From the NCBI GenBank assembly GCA_018645865.1, contig JABGVU010000001.1, forward strand, positions 1-37,867: DNA of 37,867 nucleotides, read 5' to 3'. The notes under the pieces are model-generated. The model was given only the letters and a program-made list of their open reading frames with translations, did no database searches and was not told where the DNA came from. The stretch is from Flavobacteriales bacterium. GTDB lineage: Bacteria; Bacteroidota; Bacteroidia; Flavobacteriales; BACL11. Both the position numbers and the translations under genes were made by a program. Shown in pieces: positions 18,381 through 28,526 of the stretch; positions within the stretch are counted from its first letter, which is position 1; each line of letters begins with the position of its first letter.

Positions 18381-18839
18381 TTACTTGTTTCTTTTCATAT
18401 AATAGTAATGAGTAATACCTGCTTTACCATTTACTATATTAGCAGAAACAAATTCCCATCCATTTACAGCAGCAGCATTAGCAGCAGCTGACATAGAACG
18501 AAATCTACTTGAAGCACGCATCATTTCAGATACTTCTTTAGTTCTTTCATTTCCAAAATCAAAAGCAATTATTAACCTAACTTGAGGCTTTAACAATCTT
18601 TTTATCTCGATTTCTGAACGAACATCTTCACCATCAGAAATATCTTTTGAATTTTCAATAATATCAACACCTTGGATATCCATAGGAATTTCAACACCTT
18701 TTATTACCATATATTCAACAGTAGCTTTCGAACTTTTAATTTGCTCAACAGCTTGCTTTTCCTTTTTCTTACTTCTTTTCTGTGCCATAGTTAAAAACGG
18801 AATCATAGCTACTAATAACATTATCGTAATCTTTTTCAT
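18381..18839 (-). CDS. Uncharacterised small secreted protein
   Basis: Signal peptide MKKITIMLLVAMIPFLTMAQ; C-terminal NGWEFVSANIVNGKAGITHYYYMKR; no family I can name. Start chosen at MKKITIM inside the 169-aa track ORF. Confidence 0.7.
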   Translation of the reverse strand: MKKITIMLLVAMIPFLTMAQKRSKKKEKQAVEQIKSSKATVEYMVIKGVEIPMDIQGVDIIENSKDISDGEDVRSEIEIKRLLKPQVRLIIAFDFGNERTKEVSEMMRASSRFRSMSAAANAAAVNGWEFVSANIVNGKAGITHYYYMKRNK

Positions 18840-18894
18840 TTGTTCTTTTTTAAAATTAATTAATATATTTTTTCTAATGCAATAATACAAAATA

Positions 18895-19713
18895 TTATTG
18901 TCCTCCTAAAATAATAGGTAAATCTCCATCTCCATTACCAATTACAATTACTTTTGCATTCGGTGATTTTGCAATTTCTTGTGTTGTTTCCACCCCTTTC
19001 CATTTTAGCAGTTGAGGTGTAATAGTTCGATTCACAATTTGTTGAAATTTTGCAATACCATTCGCCTCAATTTCTTTTCTTTCTGCCTCTTTTCTGGCTT
19101 TATCGATTTTAAATTCATATTCTAAAGATTCTTGTTCTTGAACTAATTTTTTTTCTATACCAGTTCTAAGAGTTAGTGGTAATGTAACATCTCTAATTAA
19201 AATCGCATCTAAAGTTAAATACTTAGACTCAACCTTAGCTCTAGTAAGAGCTTCAATTTCATCTTCAATTGCTTCTCTTTTTGTAGAATACAATTCCTCT
19301 GGCAAATAATTACCAATAACCTCACGAGTGACCGATCTGATCTCAGGTTTGATTATGCGTTCTAGATAATTTCTCCCAATTTCATCATGTAGGTATCCTA
19401 TTTTATCTTCAACAGGCATATATCTAAATGACAAATCAATCTTGATTGAAAGTCCATTCTTTGATAGCACCTCCATTTTTTCAAATGTTTCATGTATTTT
19501 TACATCATATACAAACATATCATTCCATGGAGCTATGACCTGAAAACCCTGTCCATAAACGACTTCCTTCTCCAATCCTCCTCCAAATTTTCTAAATAGC
19601 ACTCCTTTTTCTCCTGAATCTATCGTTAAAAACATACTTGAACCAAACATGACTACAAATATTAGTCCTACTATTCCCATTACCATTGCCTTAGGCAATC
19701 CCTGATTTTCCAT
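18895..19713 (-). CDS. Prohibitin/SPFH (Band 7) family protein
   Basis: N-terminal TM, DSGEKGVLFRKFGGGLEKEVVYGQGFQVIAPW, DLSFRYMP, VTREVIGNYLPEELYSTKREAIEDEI, KARKEAERKEIEANGIAKFQQIV. Confidence 0.92.
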   Translation of the reverse strand: MENQGLPKAMVMGIVGLIFVVMFGSSMFLTIDSGEKGVLFRKFGGGLEKEVVYGQGFQVIAPWNDMFVYDVKIHETFEKMEVLSKNGLSIKIDLSFRYMPVEDKIGYLHDEIGRNYLERIIKPEIRSVTREVIGNYLPEELYSTKREAIEDEIEALTRAKVESKYLTLDAILIRDVTLPLTLRTGIEKKLVQEQESLEYEFKIDKARKEAERKEIEANGIAKFQQIVNRTITPQLLKWKGVETTQEIAKSPNAKVIVIGNGDGDLPIILGGQ

Positions 19714-19733
19714 AATTTATTTATTTTAGTTAT

Positions 19734-20765
19734 TTAATTTAGTTGTTTTTTTAATTTTTCTTCATCCATCACCCTATTGGTTAATACGTTTATATAATTA
19801 TATGCTTTCTTATTTCCCATTTTTTGAGCCTTTTTAGCCCAATCTATTGCAGTTTTTAAACTCCCTTTTATTTCACTTACAAGCGCCATATTGAATGTGG
19901 CTCTATTTGCAATTTTTAAGTCTTCATCCTCAGTTAAAGGAAGCCAAATTTCTATTGCTGCATCCCAGTCTTCTCTTTTTACATATTGCCTAGCATTTTT
20001 AAGATCTTCATGCTTACCAATATAATAAGTTCTATTCACTTTTAACCATATTGGAGAAATACGAAAACCATATTTCTCCCCAGCATGAATTCCTGCTTGC
20101 TTAATCGCTATTCTTTTAGAAGGTAAATTAAACTGTGCCTGCTCAGGAGAATCTCCCCAAGCATTAAATTCTTTAATTTCTATATATTTATTTTCATCAA
20201 TTATTCTTTCTTTATTAACGTCATAAATTCTCCATCCTGATTCCACCTCCATAATTAAAGTAGCAGGATAACGTAATTCTTTCACTTTTATTCCTTTTAC
20301 TTTTCGTGTTCTAGCAACGGGAGGACCAACTAGAACTCGAGAATCTGAATCAAAAGTCTCTAACACTAACAAAGCATCTCCATCATAAGAGCCACAAATA
20401 CTTTTCACTTCATTCCAAGCTAAGGGAATTGGGAAAGAAGATGTACCCGTTCCCTTCAACTCAATTCCTCCTCCATTTTTCAAACTAAATCGTTCTGAAT
20501 TATTAAGCATCCCTGCAAGTCCTTCAACACAATATTCCGCTCCTTTTCTATCAGCACCAATACCTTCTCCACTAATTAAACCTTCAACAATATTTTCTGC
20601 TAAATTATCTTTTGATGGTCTAGACCTATTCACAACAACAACATTTTGTATATCTTTATTAATTGTAATGTCAGCTGGCCTTTGCACATTAACCAATACT
20701 GATGAAGTAACACATGAACTTATACTCGTAATAATTAACGCTATGTAAACTATTTGTTTAATCAT
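19734..20765 (-). CDS. DUF6340-like TPR lipoprotein
   Basis: Lipobox ISSCVTSS; LVNVQRPADITINKDIQNVVVVNRSRP; C-terminal TPR-like region (AIDWAKKAQKMGNKKAYNYI). Confidence 0.65.
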   Translation of the reverse strand: MIKQIVYIALIITSISSCVTSSVLVNVQRPADITINKDIQNVVVVNRSRPSKDNLAENIVEGLISGEGIGADRKGAEYCVEGLAGMLNNSERFSLKNGGGIELKGTGTSSFPIPLAWNEVKSICGSYDGDALLVLETFDSDSRVLVGPPVARTRKVKGIKVKELRYPATLIMEVESGWRIYDVNKERIIDENKYIEIKEFNAWGDSPEQAQFNLPSKRIAIKQAGIHAGEKYGFRISPIWLKVNRTYYIGKHEDLKNARQYVKREDWDAAIEIWLPLTEDEDLKIANRATFNMALVSEIKGSLKTAIDWAKKAQKMGNKKAYNYINVLTNRVMDEEKLKKQLN

Positions 20766-20766
20766 G

Positions 20767-22785
20767 TTATATTAGTCCATTATATTTTCTCAAAAACCAT
20801 TCTAAAGAAATAAGAATAAGCAAACTTAATAAAATCAAAGAGATATTTATCATTCCTTTTAACTTTTCTTTACTGGAAACACTTATAAAATTATTCTTGC
20901 TTTTTTTAATAGCTGTAATAATCTTATTCGACTGATTTGGATAAAATAATTTACCCCCACTACTATTAGCTAATTGAAACAACAGCTTATGGTTAGCAAC
21001 AGTATATAATTGTTCTAATTGAATTGCCCGAACATCAAAACTACCCTTCCTAATTAATTTACTACCTTTTGCTTTAGCTAGAAAAGTGTATTTTCCAACA
21101 TCAAGCACACCTACATTTAAATTGTATCTTTCAGGTGATTTAGAAAACTCATAGTCAAATTCATCTCCTTTTTCATTTTGGATAACAATTGAAATTTCTT
21201 TATCATTTATTAACTCATAACTCTCGTTATATAATGAAGCCTCAAAATAAATATTTGAATTTTCTGCGAACTGTTTTTTATAATCTATTCTGAACTTACT
21301 TTTATCCTCTTGCAATACTAAGTACTGAGTTAGTTTTGAAAACAATTCGTCAAATGCTACATTATTTTTTGCATTTGCATAATTATACAATTTCCATTTC
21401 CAGAAACCTTCAGCCGTTATAAAAGCCAATTTTCTACCATTCGTTTCATTTATAAGAATAATTGGCTTAGAAGTCACTTGCATCCCTATCTGTTGAGCAA
21501 TAACCACCTCTGAACCTATTTGCAAAGTATATTTACCAAAAGGAGTTTGTAATGGAGGAGCATACTGAATTAAGTTTAGTAATTCAGGTGAAAAAGTAAA
21601 CTTTGAAAAAAATTCACTTTTCACAGCCTTAACTTCCTCCAAGCCACCTCTACTTTTAAAATTAAAGAATGATGTAAATTCTAAATTTGAGTTTTGCTGT
21701 ATATCAAAAACAAGTAGAGGAACCTTAGCTTTTTCAAGTTGAGTTAACAAAATATTATTTTTTTGAATTCCAAAAATAACGATCAATTGATAAGCTTCAA
21801 AGCTGCCATTGAAATCAATAATATTAACTTGTTCAACAGTATAATTCTTATTTTTTTCTATCGCATTTTTATAGGCAGCTACATCAGGATGAGTTTTTTC
21901 TGTTAACAACAAGATTTTATAACGAGAATCTATCACCTCAACATAGATAGTATAGTTATTGTTTCTACTATTTTTTTCATTAAAAAGCTGAGATACTGCA
22001 ATCGTATAATGCTGTAAACCTACATCTTCAGCAAGTAGATTAATTTTTACCTTCTGATATTCATCATCAGTAGATATAATTCTACTTTGAGCATGAATTT
22101 TCTTTCCTTTATTCCAGATTTCAACTTGAATATTTTCTCCTTTACATTGCTGAGCTGATAAAGTAATTTCTAAAGGAAAAATATTTCCTAAAAAAGCAAT
22201 TTCATTTTTCAATACTTTAGTAATACTAAGATCTCTTTTAATTAATGTATCGCCTTGGGCAATAGGGTAAATAGGAAAGTTTATCCTATTATCATAAAGT
22301 GGATTACTTCCTGAATTGTACAAGCCATCAGTAGCTAAAACCAACCCTGCAATATTCTGATTAGCAAATCGATTATTCATGTCCTGAAAAAGGTTACTAT
22401 AATCAGTTGTTAAACCATTATTACTACTAGAGAAACCTTTGCTCACGTTATCCGAGAATGAAAATTCATGTACTTCAAAATCAGTAAGTTGTTTACTAAT
22501 TTGAGTTAAAAATTGTAACGCAAAAGAGTCAGTAATAGATTCAGAAATATCTTGAGCTAGAATTACAATCGGTTTATGTTTGGTTTTGTAGATTGATTTA
22601 ACAACAGGATTAAGCAACAAAACAGCCAAAAGAGTAATAAAAAATGTTCGGATTATAAAAAGAAACTGCTTTAGTTTTTTTGCTGTCAGCAAAAATTCTT
22701 TTCTATATAAAAAATAAGCATAGCTTAAGCCTAAAAAAAGACAAGCTATGCTATACATTATTGGAAAATCAGAATTTATCTCCAT
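20767..22785 (-). CDS. Membrane protein with vWA-like domain (BatA/YfbK-type architecture)
   Basis: N-terminal TM helices, PIVILAQDISESITDSFALQFL (MIDAS-like region, degenerate), GLVLATDGLYNSGSNP, C-terminal TM (INISLILLSLLILISLEWFLRKYNG). Confidence 0.65.
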   Translation of the reverse strand: MEINSDFPIMYSIACLFLGLSYAYFLYRKEFLLTAKKLKQFLFIIRTFFITLLAVLLLNPVVKSIYKTKHKPIVILAQDISESITDSFALQFLTQISKQLTDFEVHEFSFSDNVSKGFSSSNNGLTTDYSNLFQDMNNRFANQNIAGLVLATDGLYNSGSNPLYDNRINFPIYPIAQGDTLIKRDLSITKVLKNEIAFLGNIFPLEITLSAQQCKGENIQVEIWNKGKKIHAQSRIISTDDEYQKVKINLLAEDVGLQHYTIAVSQLFNEKNSRNNNYTIYVEVIDSRYKILLLTEKTHPDVAAYKNAIEKNKNYTVEQVNIIDFNGSFEAYQLIVIFGIQKNNILLTQLEKAKVPLLVFDIQQNSNLEFTSFFNFKSRGGLEEVKAVKSEFFSKFTFSPELLNLIQYAPPLQTPFGKYTLQIGSEVVIAQQIGMQVTSKPIILINETNGRKLAFITAEGFWKWKLYNYANAKNNVAFDELFSKLTQYLVLQEDKSKFRIDYKKQFAENSNIYFEASLYNESYELINDKEISIVIQNEKGDEFDYEFSKSPERYNLNVGVLDVGKYTFLAKAKGSKLIRKGSFDVRAIQLEQLYTVANHKLLFQLANSSGGKLFYPNQSNKIITAIKKSKNNFISVSSKEKLKGMINISLILLSLLILISLEWFLRKYNGLI

Positions 22786-23532
22786 CTAGGTAAGCATACC
22801 TCCACAAACATGAAGTACTTGCCCAGTTACATAAGCTGACATATCAGAAGCTAAAAACAAAGTAGCATTTGCAATATCTTCAGTAGTACCTCCTCTTTTT
22901 AAAGGAATAGAATCTCTCCAATCTTTAATTTGATGTTCTCCTAAAGATTCTGTCATTTCAGTTTCAATGAAACCTGGTGCGATAGAATTACACCTGATGT
23001 TACGCGAACCTACTTCCAATGCTGTTGATTTTGTAAAACCATTAATAGCCGCTTTAGATGCCGAGTAATTCGCTTGACCTGAATTTCCTTTCACGCCAAC
23101 TACTGAACTCATATTAATAATAGACCCCTTTCTTTGCCCTAACATTGGACGCAAAACTGCTTTTGTCATATTGAAAACTGATTTCATATTAATATCCATT
23201 ACCTTATCAAAATCATCTTCTGACATACGTATTAACAAGCCATCTTTTGTAATTCCTGCATTATTCACTAATACATCAATACTCCCAAACTCCTCTAATA
23301 CATCAGCTGCTAATTGCTGGGCAGCATCAAAATTAGATGCATCTGACTTATATCCTTTCACTTTACAGCCATTAGTTGAAAGTTCATCTTCCAAGGCCTT
23401 TGCTTTTTCATCAGATGAACGGTAAGTAAATGCAATATTTGCACCTTGTTTTGCAAATACTTCAGCAATTCCTCTACCAATACCCCTACTAGCACCTGTA
23501 ATAATAACAGTCTTATCTTCTAATAATTTCAT
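22786..23532 (-). CDS. fabG: 3-oxoacyl-[acyl-carrier-protein] reductase
   Basis: SDR fold: VIITGASRGIGRGIAEVFAKQGANIAFTYR, LVNNAGITKDGLLIRMSEDDFDKVMDINMKSVF, YSASKAAINGFTKSTALEVGSRNIRCNSIAPGFIETEMT. Confidence 0.95.
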   Translation of the reverse strand: MKLLEDKTVIITGASRGIGRGIAEVFAKQGANIAFTYRSSDEKAKALEDELSTNGCKVKGYKSDASNFDAAQQLAADVLEEFGSIDVLVNNAGITKDGLLIRMSEDDFDKVMDINMKSVFNMTKAVLRPMLGQRKGSIINMSSVVGVKGNSGQANYSASKAAINGFTKSTALEVGSRNIRCNSIAPGFIETEMTESLGEHQIKDWRDSIPLKRGGTTEDIANATLFLASDMSAYVTGQVLHVCGGMLT

Positions 23533-23560
23533 ACATTTAAATTTTAAAAATCAAAGATAG

Positions 23561-23587
23561 AAAAAGCCATTAAAGTGAGGGCTTTTT
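23561..23587 (-). terminator. Terminator downstream of the 23621-24508 gene
   Basis: AAAAAGCC ... GGCTTTTT inverted repeat in the intergenic region. Confidence 0.55.
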
Positions 23588-23620
23588 ATCCATTTATAGT
23601 AACAAGTTTACAACAATGAT

Positions 23621-24508
23621 CTATCTAATTAAGATAATAGATCCATACTCATTATGTTTCCAGCCCTCAAAATCTTGATAATAGATTTCATACATATAAG
23701 TATCTGAAGGTAAATCATTCTGAGTTTTATAATTTTTTCCATCCCAGCCAGCTTCCATTTTACAGTTTAATTCGTTAGGATTAGTTGTTTGATATATTAA
23801 CTCTCCTAATAAAGTATAAACCTTAAATAAAAATGTCTGCTCACGTATAGCATGATAATCAATACAAAACTTATCGTTTGTATTATTCCCATCAGGAGTA
23901 AAAGCATTAGGAATATATATATAGTATTCTTCCTTAACCCAAACTTGATGTTTAGTAGTATCCAAGCAACCCATATCATCAGTGACAATTAAACTGCTTT
24001 CATACATTGCAGAAATACCGATACCAAACTGATCAACAGGAAAAATATGATGAGGATTAGATTCAATTAACTCATCTGAGTTATCTCCGAAATTCCATTT
24101 CTCCTCAATAATACTTCCTAAGGATTGACTAATGAAATCTGCCTGAGGGTACAACACCGATAAAGTATCACTAAGTAAATGAATAATAGCCGTAGGAGAT
24201 GAGAAAACTGTTACTATGCCACTTCCATTCATATCTCCTTGATGGAAAGCATCACTAAAACTTTTTAGCGTATAAATTCCATCTATTTTAGTTGATATAT
24301 AATACAATTTATCATGAGTAGTAATTGAAGCCTGATCCACCCCATTAATAGCATAAATGAAAGTAAAAGGGGCATTACCCTGAAAATTAACTTTCACAAT
24401 TGCAAAACCAGTATTATCACATATTCTTTCATCAGCAGATATAAATGCTGCAGGTTGAGCATTTATTAGTAAAGGAAAAAATAGCAATATGACTATGTTT
24501 TTAAACAT
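23621..24508 (-). CDS. Secreted protein with PKD-like domain and gliding-motility-type (T9SS type B) C-terminal domain
   Basis: IEEKWNFGDNSDELIESNPHHIF (PKD-like); YIPNAFTPDGNNTNDKFCIDY...FKVYTLLGELIYQT...GWDGKNY (gliding motility-associated CTD). Confidence 0.85.
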   Translation of the reverse strand: MFKNIVILLFFPLLINAQPAAFISADERICDNTGFAIVKVNFQGNAPFTFIYAINGVDQASITTHDKLYYISTKIDGIYTLKSFSDAFHQGDMNGSGIVTVFSSPTAIIHLLSDTLSVLYPQADFISQSLGSIIEEKWNFGDNSDELIESNPHHIFPVDQFGIGISAMYESSLIVTDDMGCLDTTKHQVWVKEEYYIYIPNAFTPDGNNTNDKFCIDYHAIREQTFLFKVYTLLGELIYQTTNPNELNCKMEAGWDGKNYKTQNDLPSDTYMYEIYYQDFEGWKHNEYGSIILIR

Positions 24509-24512
24509 GGGT

Positions 24513-24520
24513 CAAATATA
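24513..24520 (-). promoter_or_regulatory. -7 element TATATTTG, 4 nt before the ATG at 24508
   Basis: Matches TAnnTTTG; touches the T-tract of the upstream dnaK terminator. Confidence 0.5.
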
Positions 24521-24546
24521 AAAAAAGCCCTGCAATATGCAGGGCT
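24518..24546 (-). terminator. Intrinsic terminator after dnaK
   Basis: AGCCCTGCA-ATA-TGCAGGGCT hairpin (24526-24546) with T-tract on the minus strand. Confidence 0.85.
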
Positions 24547-24571
24547 ATTTTCGGTATTATGGATACATCTA

Positions 24572-26482
24572 TTATTTTTCCTCTTTTACTTCTTCTTCTT
24601 TTACTTCTTCAAACTCAACATCTGTTACATCATCAGTTACTGCTTCACCCTGATCACCTTGTGGTGCAGCCCCTTCTTCTTGTGATGCTTTATACATTTC
24701 TTCTGATGCAGCTGTCCAAGCAGTATTAATTTTTTCCATTGCAGTATCAATAGCAGCTAAATCTTTGCTTTCATGCGCTGCTTTTAACTCTACTAGAGAT
24801 TCTTCAATTGGCGCTTTTTTATCATCCGATAATTTTTCACCAAATTCTTTTAATTGCTTTTCTGTTTGGAAAATCATTCCGTCAGCTCCATTAATTTTAT
24901 CAGCCGTCTCTTTTGCTTTATTATCTGATTCAGCATTTGCTTCAGCTTCTTGCTTCATTTTTTCAATTTCCTCATCAGACAAACCAGAAGAAGCTTCAAT
25001 CTTAATATTCTGCTCTTTTCCTGTTGCCTTATCTTTTGCTGATACATTTAAGATTCCATTTGCATCAATATCAAAAGTTACTTCAATTTGAGGAATCCCT
25101 CTTGGTGCTGGAGGAATATCTGCTAATTGAAATCTACCGATTGATTTATTATCTGTAGCCATTGGTCTTTCTCCTTGCAACACATGAATATCAACAGCAG
25201 GTTGGTTATCAGCTGCAGTTGAGAATACTTCTGATTTCTTTGAAGGAATAGTTGTATTCGATTCAATTAATTTAGTCATTACACTTCCCATAGTTTCAAT
25301 TCCTAATGAAAGTGGAGTAACATCTAACAACAACACATCAGTAACATCACCTGAGAGTACACCTCCTTGAATAGCGGCTCCAACTGCGACAACCTCATCA
25401 GGGTTTACTCCTTTTGATGGAGATTTCCCAAAGTACTTTTCTACTACACTCTGTATAGCTGGAATACGAGTTGACCCTCCAACTAAAATAACTTCATTAA
25501 TATCAGCAATAGTCATTTTCGCATCCTTCATTGCCTTCTTACAAGGAACAATAGTCGCTTGAATTAATTTGTCAGCTAATTGCTCAAATTGTGCTCTTGT
25601 TAAAGTCCGAACTAAGTGTTTAGGCCCTGAAGCTGTAGCCGTAACATAAGGTAAGTTAATTTCAGTTTGAGTAGACGAAGAAAGCTCAACTTTGGCTTTT
25701 TCAGCAGCTTCTTTTAATCTCTGCAAAGCCATAGGATCTTCTCTTAGATCCATTTTCTCGTCTTTTTTAAATTCTTCAGCTAACCAATCAATAATTACTT
25801 GGTCAAAATCATCTCCTCCTAAGTGCGTATCTCCATTAGTTGATTTTACTTCAAATACTCCATCTCCTAACTCAAGGATAGAAATATCAAAAGTACCCCC
25901 TCCTAAATCAAAAACAGCAATTGTTTTATCTTCATCCGATTTATCAAACCCATAAGCTAATGCTGCAGCAGTTGGTTCATTAATAATTCTTTTTACAGTA
26001 AGGCCTGCAATTTCTCCTGCCTCTTTAGTTGCTTGTCTTTGTGCGTCATTAAAATAAGCAGGTACTGTAACAACAGCATCATTTACAGTTGTTCCTAAAT
26101 AATCCTCAGCTGTTTTCTTCATTTTTTGTAATACCATAGCAGCTATCTCTTGTGGAGTATATAGCCTACCATCAATATCAACTCTTGGTGTATTGTTATC
26201 TCCCTTCACTACTTTATAAGAAACATTCTTAATTTCCTTAGCCATTGCTGTGAAGCTTTCACCCATAAATCTTTTTATAGAAGCTATAGTTTTTGTTGGG
26301 TTAGTAATTGCTTGACGCTTTGCACTGTCTCCTACCTTACGCTCACCACCTTCAATAAAAGCAACAATTGAAGGAGTTGTTCTGGCTCCTTCCGCATTTG
26401 GGATAACCACCGGTTCATTCCCTTCCATTACAGAAACACATGAATTTGTTGTTCCTAAATCAATTCCAATAATTTTACTCAT
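24572..26482 (-). CDS. dnaK: Chaperone protein DnaK (Hsp70)
   Basis: [69 protein letters not shown]. Confidence 0.99.
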   Translation of the reverse strand: MSKIIGIDLGTTNSCVSVMEGNEPVVIPNAEGARTTPSIVAFIEGGERKVGDSAKRQAITNPTKTIASIKRFMGESFTAMAKEIKNVSYKVVKGDNNTPRVDIDGRLYTPQEIAAMVLQKMKKTAEDYLGTTVNDAVVTVPAYFNDAQRQATKEAGEIAGLTVKRIINEPTAAALAYGFDKSDEDKTIAVFDLGGGTFDISILELGDGVFEVKSTNGDTHLGGDDFDQVIIDWLAEEFKKDEKMDLREDPMALQRLKEAAEKAKVELSSSTQTEINLPYVTATASGPKHLVRTLTRAQFEQLADKLIQATIVPCKKAMKDAKMTIADINEVILVGGSTRIPAIQSVVEKYFGKSPSKGVNPDEVVAVGAAIQGGVLSGDVTDVLLLDVTPLSLGIETMGSVMTKLIESNTTIPSKKSEVFSTAADNQPAVDIHVLQGERPMATDNKSIGRFQLADIPPAPRGIPQIEVTFDIDANGILNVSAKDKATGKEQNIKIEASSGLSDEEIEKMKQEAEANAESDNKAKETADKINGADGMIFQTEKQLKEFGEKLSDDKKAPIEESLVELKAAHESKDLAAIDTAMEKINTAWTAASEEMYKASQEEGAAPQGDQGEAVTDDVTDVEFEEVKEEEVKEEK

Positions 26483-26625
26483 TTTATTATGTTTTAAATT
26501 TAAATAATTTGTTTTCTGTTTGATAATAATTGCAATTATAATGCCACAACAATTTATACGTCAAAACTGACACAAAAACAAAACCCTAGAGAAAATTAAA
26601 AGTGATTTACTGACAGATCGTCAGA

Positions 26626-27606
26626 TTATTGAAAATTTCTATCCAAGCCATCAATTGAAATTAAATAATCAATTGTTCTATCTGCAAAATCAAAACCTTT
26701 CTTAGTTTTAGTAAATCTTGATGAAAACAAACCTATACCATTATTAATATTGGTAAATTGAGGACGTTCTTGTACTATACCAGTAATTTCTTCATTAATT
26801 ATTCTATACGTTTTTAAATCCTTTGAACCAACTGTCATCACTAAATCAATGCTGAGAAATTTTCTTTCAATTAATGGATCTTTAATCAATTCATTTTTTA
26901 AAAAATTAAAAAACTTATCCCCTTCAAATTCAAAAATTTCTGTTTCTTCTAAAACTGAAGTAGTATAAATAAGATTTTTAGCAATATCATTTTCATTATA
27001 ATTAAAAATTAAATCTATTTGATACTGCACTCCATTATCTGAAGAATTTCCCCATGTTACTAATGTAGAGCTAAATTTTGTTGCACTTGGGTTTCCAGGA
27101 ATCCAAGTTTCTATAAATCCGAAAGGAAAACCTGCGCCCATATCAAAATCAAAGTTTGAAACTATATTAGTTCTTGCACTCACTTGATTATTAGTAATGT
27201 TATTTTTTATTAGTAATTCATACTCAGAATCTGAATTCAAAAAATTATTATTCACAAAAGTATACATCATAATTGAATCATTAAAAACACCTGAATCTCT
27301 TAATGTTGGCACCTCATCCAAAGCAATGGTATCCGTAATTCCATTATTTTTTATTCTAATCACTTTAACAACTAACTCACCTTCATCAAAATTAATTGAA
27401 TCAGCATATTGAGCCATTTGCAATGCATCCATTTTACCTAGAAAAGCTTTATTTATCTTAATTTGCTGCGTTTCTTCATCTATTCCAGAATTTAAAAGCC
27501 CGTACACAACTGTCACTTCCTCCCAATTAGCGTTCACATCAAAATCAGTCTCACAGGAAGTAAATATGAATACAAAAAGACTAAGTAATAAATATATTTT
27601 TTTCAT
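26626..27606 (-). CDS. Uncharacterised Bacteroidota lipoprotein (DUF4249-like N-terminus possible)
   Basis: Lipobox FIFTSCETDFDVNANWEEVTVVYGLLN...IKINKAFLG; no firm family assignment. Confidence 0.6.
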   Translation of the reverse strand: MKKIYLLLSLFVFIFTSCETDFDVNANWEEVTVVYGLLNSGIDEETQQIKINKAFLGKMDALQMAQYADSINFDEGELVVKVIRIKNNGITDTIALDEVPTLRDSGVFNDSIMMYTFVNNNFLNSDSEYELLIKNNITNNQVSARTNIVSNFDFDMGAGFPFGFIETWIPGNPSATKFSSTLVTWGNSSDNGVQYQIDLIFNYNENDIAKNLIYTTSVLEETEIFEFEGDKFFNFLKNELIKDPLIERKFLSIDLVMTVGSKDLKTYRIINEEITGIVQERPQFTNINNGIGLFSSRFTKTKKGFDFADRTIDYLISIDGLDRNFQ

Positions 27607-27611
27607 GTTTG

Positions 27612-27619
27612 CAAAGTTA
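27612..27619 (-). promoter_or_regulatory. -7 element TAACTTTG, 5 nt before the ATG at 27606
   Basis: Matches TAnnTTTG on the minus strand. Confidence 0.5.
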
Positions 27620-27652
27620 TCCTTTTATATGAAATGATGAACGCATAATTTG

Positions 27653-27660
27653 TAAATTTG
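27653..27660 (+). promoter_or_regulatory. -7 element TAAATTTG upstream of panB
   Basis: Matches TAnnTTTG; 47 nt upstream of ATG 27708. Confidence 0.5.
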
Positions 27661-27707
27661 CCACACTCTGAATTAAAAATAAAGTTATAACCCTAACAAA
27701 ATAAAAA

Positions 27708-28526
27708 ATGTCAGTAGCTAAAAAAGATTATAAAAGAGTCACCACTAATACTCTTGATGAAATGAAGCAAAATGGAGAAAAAATATCTATGCTTACCGCT
27801 TACGATTACACTCTTGCCAAAATTATTGATAGAGCAGGAATTGATGTTATTTTAGTTGGTGATTCAGCCTCAAATGTTATGGCTGGGTATGAGACCACTT
27901 TACCCATTACCCTTGAGCAAATGATTTATCATGCTACTTCAGTTGTGCGTGCAGTTGACAGAGCTTTAGTAGTGGTGGACATGCCATTTGGTTCTTATCA
28001 AGGAAATTCATTAGAAGCCCTTTCATCAGCAATTAGAATAATGAAAGAAAGTGGTGGGCATTCAGTAAAACTTGAAGGTGGAAGTGAGATTATTGATTCA
28101 ATCGAAAGAATATTAACCGCTGGAATACCTGTAATGGGCCATTTAGGCCTGACACCACAATCCATCTACAAATTTGGAACTTATACTGTACGGGCAAAGG
28201 AACAAGAGGAAGCAGATAAATTGTTAGCTGAGGCTAAACTATTAGAAGAAGTAGGATGTTTTGCTTTAGTATTAGAAAAAGTACCTGCACAATTAGCTAA
28301 GAAAGTAGCGGAAAGCATCAATATTCCTGTCATTGGAATTGGAGCTGGATCAGGAGTTGACGGTCAAGTACTAGTGCTACACGATATGCTAGGAATGAAT
28401 CATGAGTTTAATCCAAGGTTTTTAAGAAGATACTTAAACTTATATGATGAAATTACAGGGGCAGTGCAAAGCTATGTTTCTAATGTAAAATCTGCAGATT
28501 TCCCTAACGAGAAAGAGCAGTACTAA
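27708..28526 (+). CDS. panB: 3-methyl-2-oxobutanoate hydroxymethyltransferase
   Basis: [83 protein letters not shown]. Confidence 0.97.
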   Translation: MSVAKKDYKRVTTNTLDEMKQNGEKISMLTAYDYTLAKIIDRAGIDVILVGDSASNVMAGYETTLPITLEQMIYHATSVVRAVDRALVVVDMPFGSYQGNSLEALSSAIRIMKESGGHSVKLEGGSEIIDSIERILTAGIPVMGHLGLTPQSIYKFGTYTVRAKEQEEADKLLAEAKLLEEVGCFALVLEKVPAQLAKKVAESINIPVIGIGAGSGVDGQVLVLHDMLGMNHEFNPRFLRRYLNLYDEITGAVQSYVSNVKSADFPNEKEQY

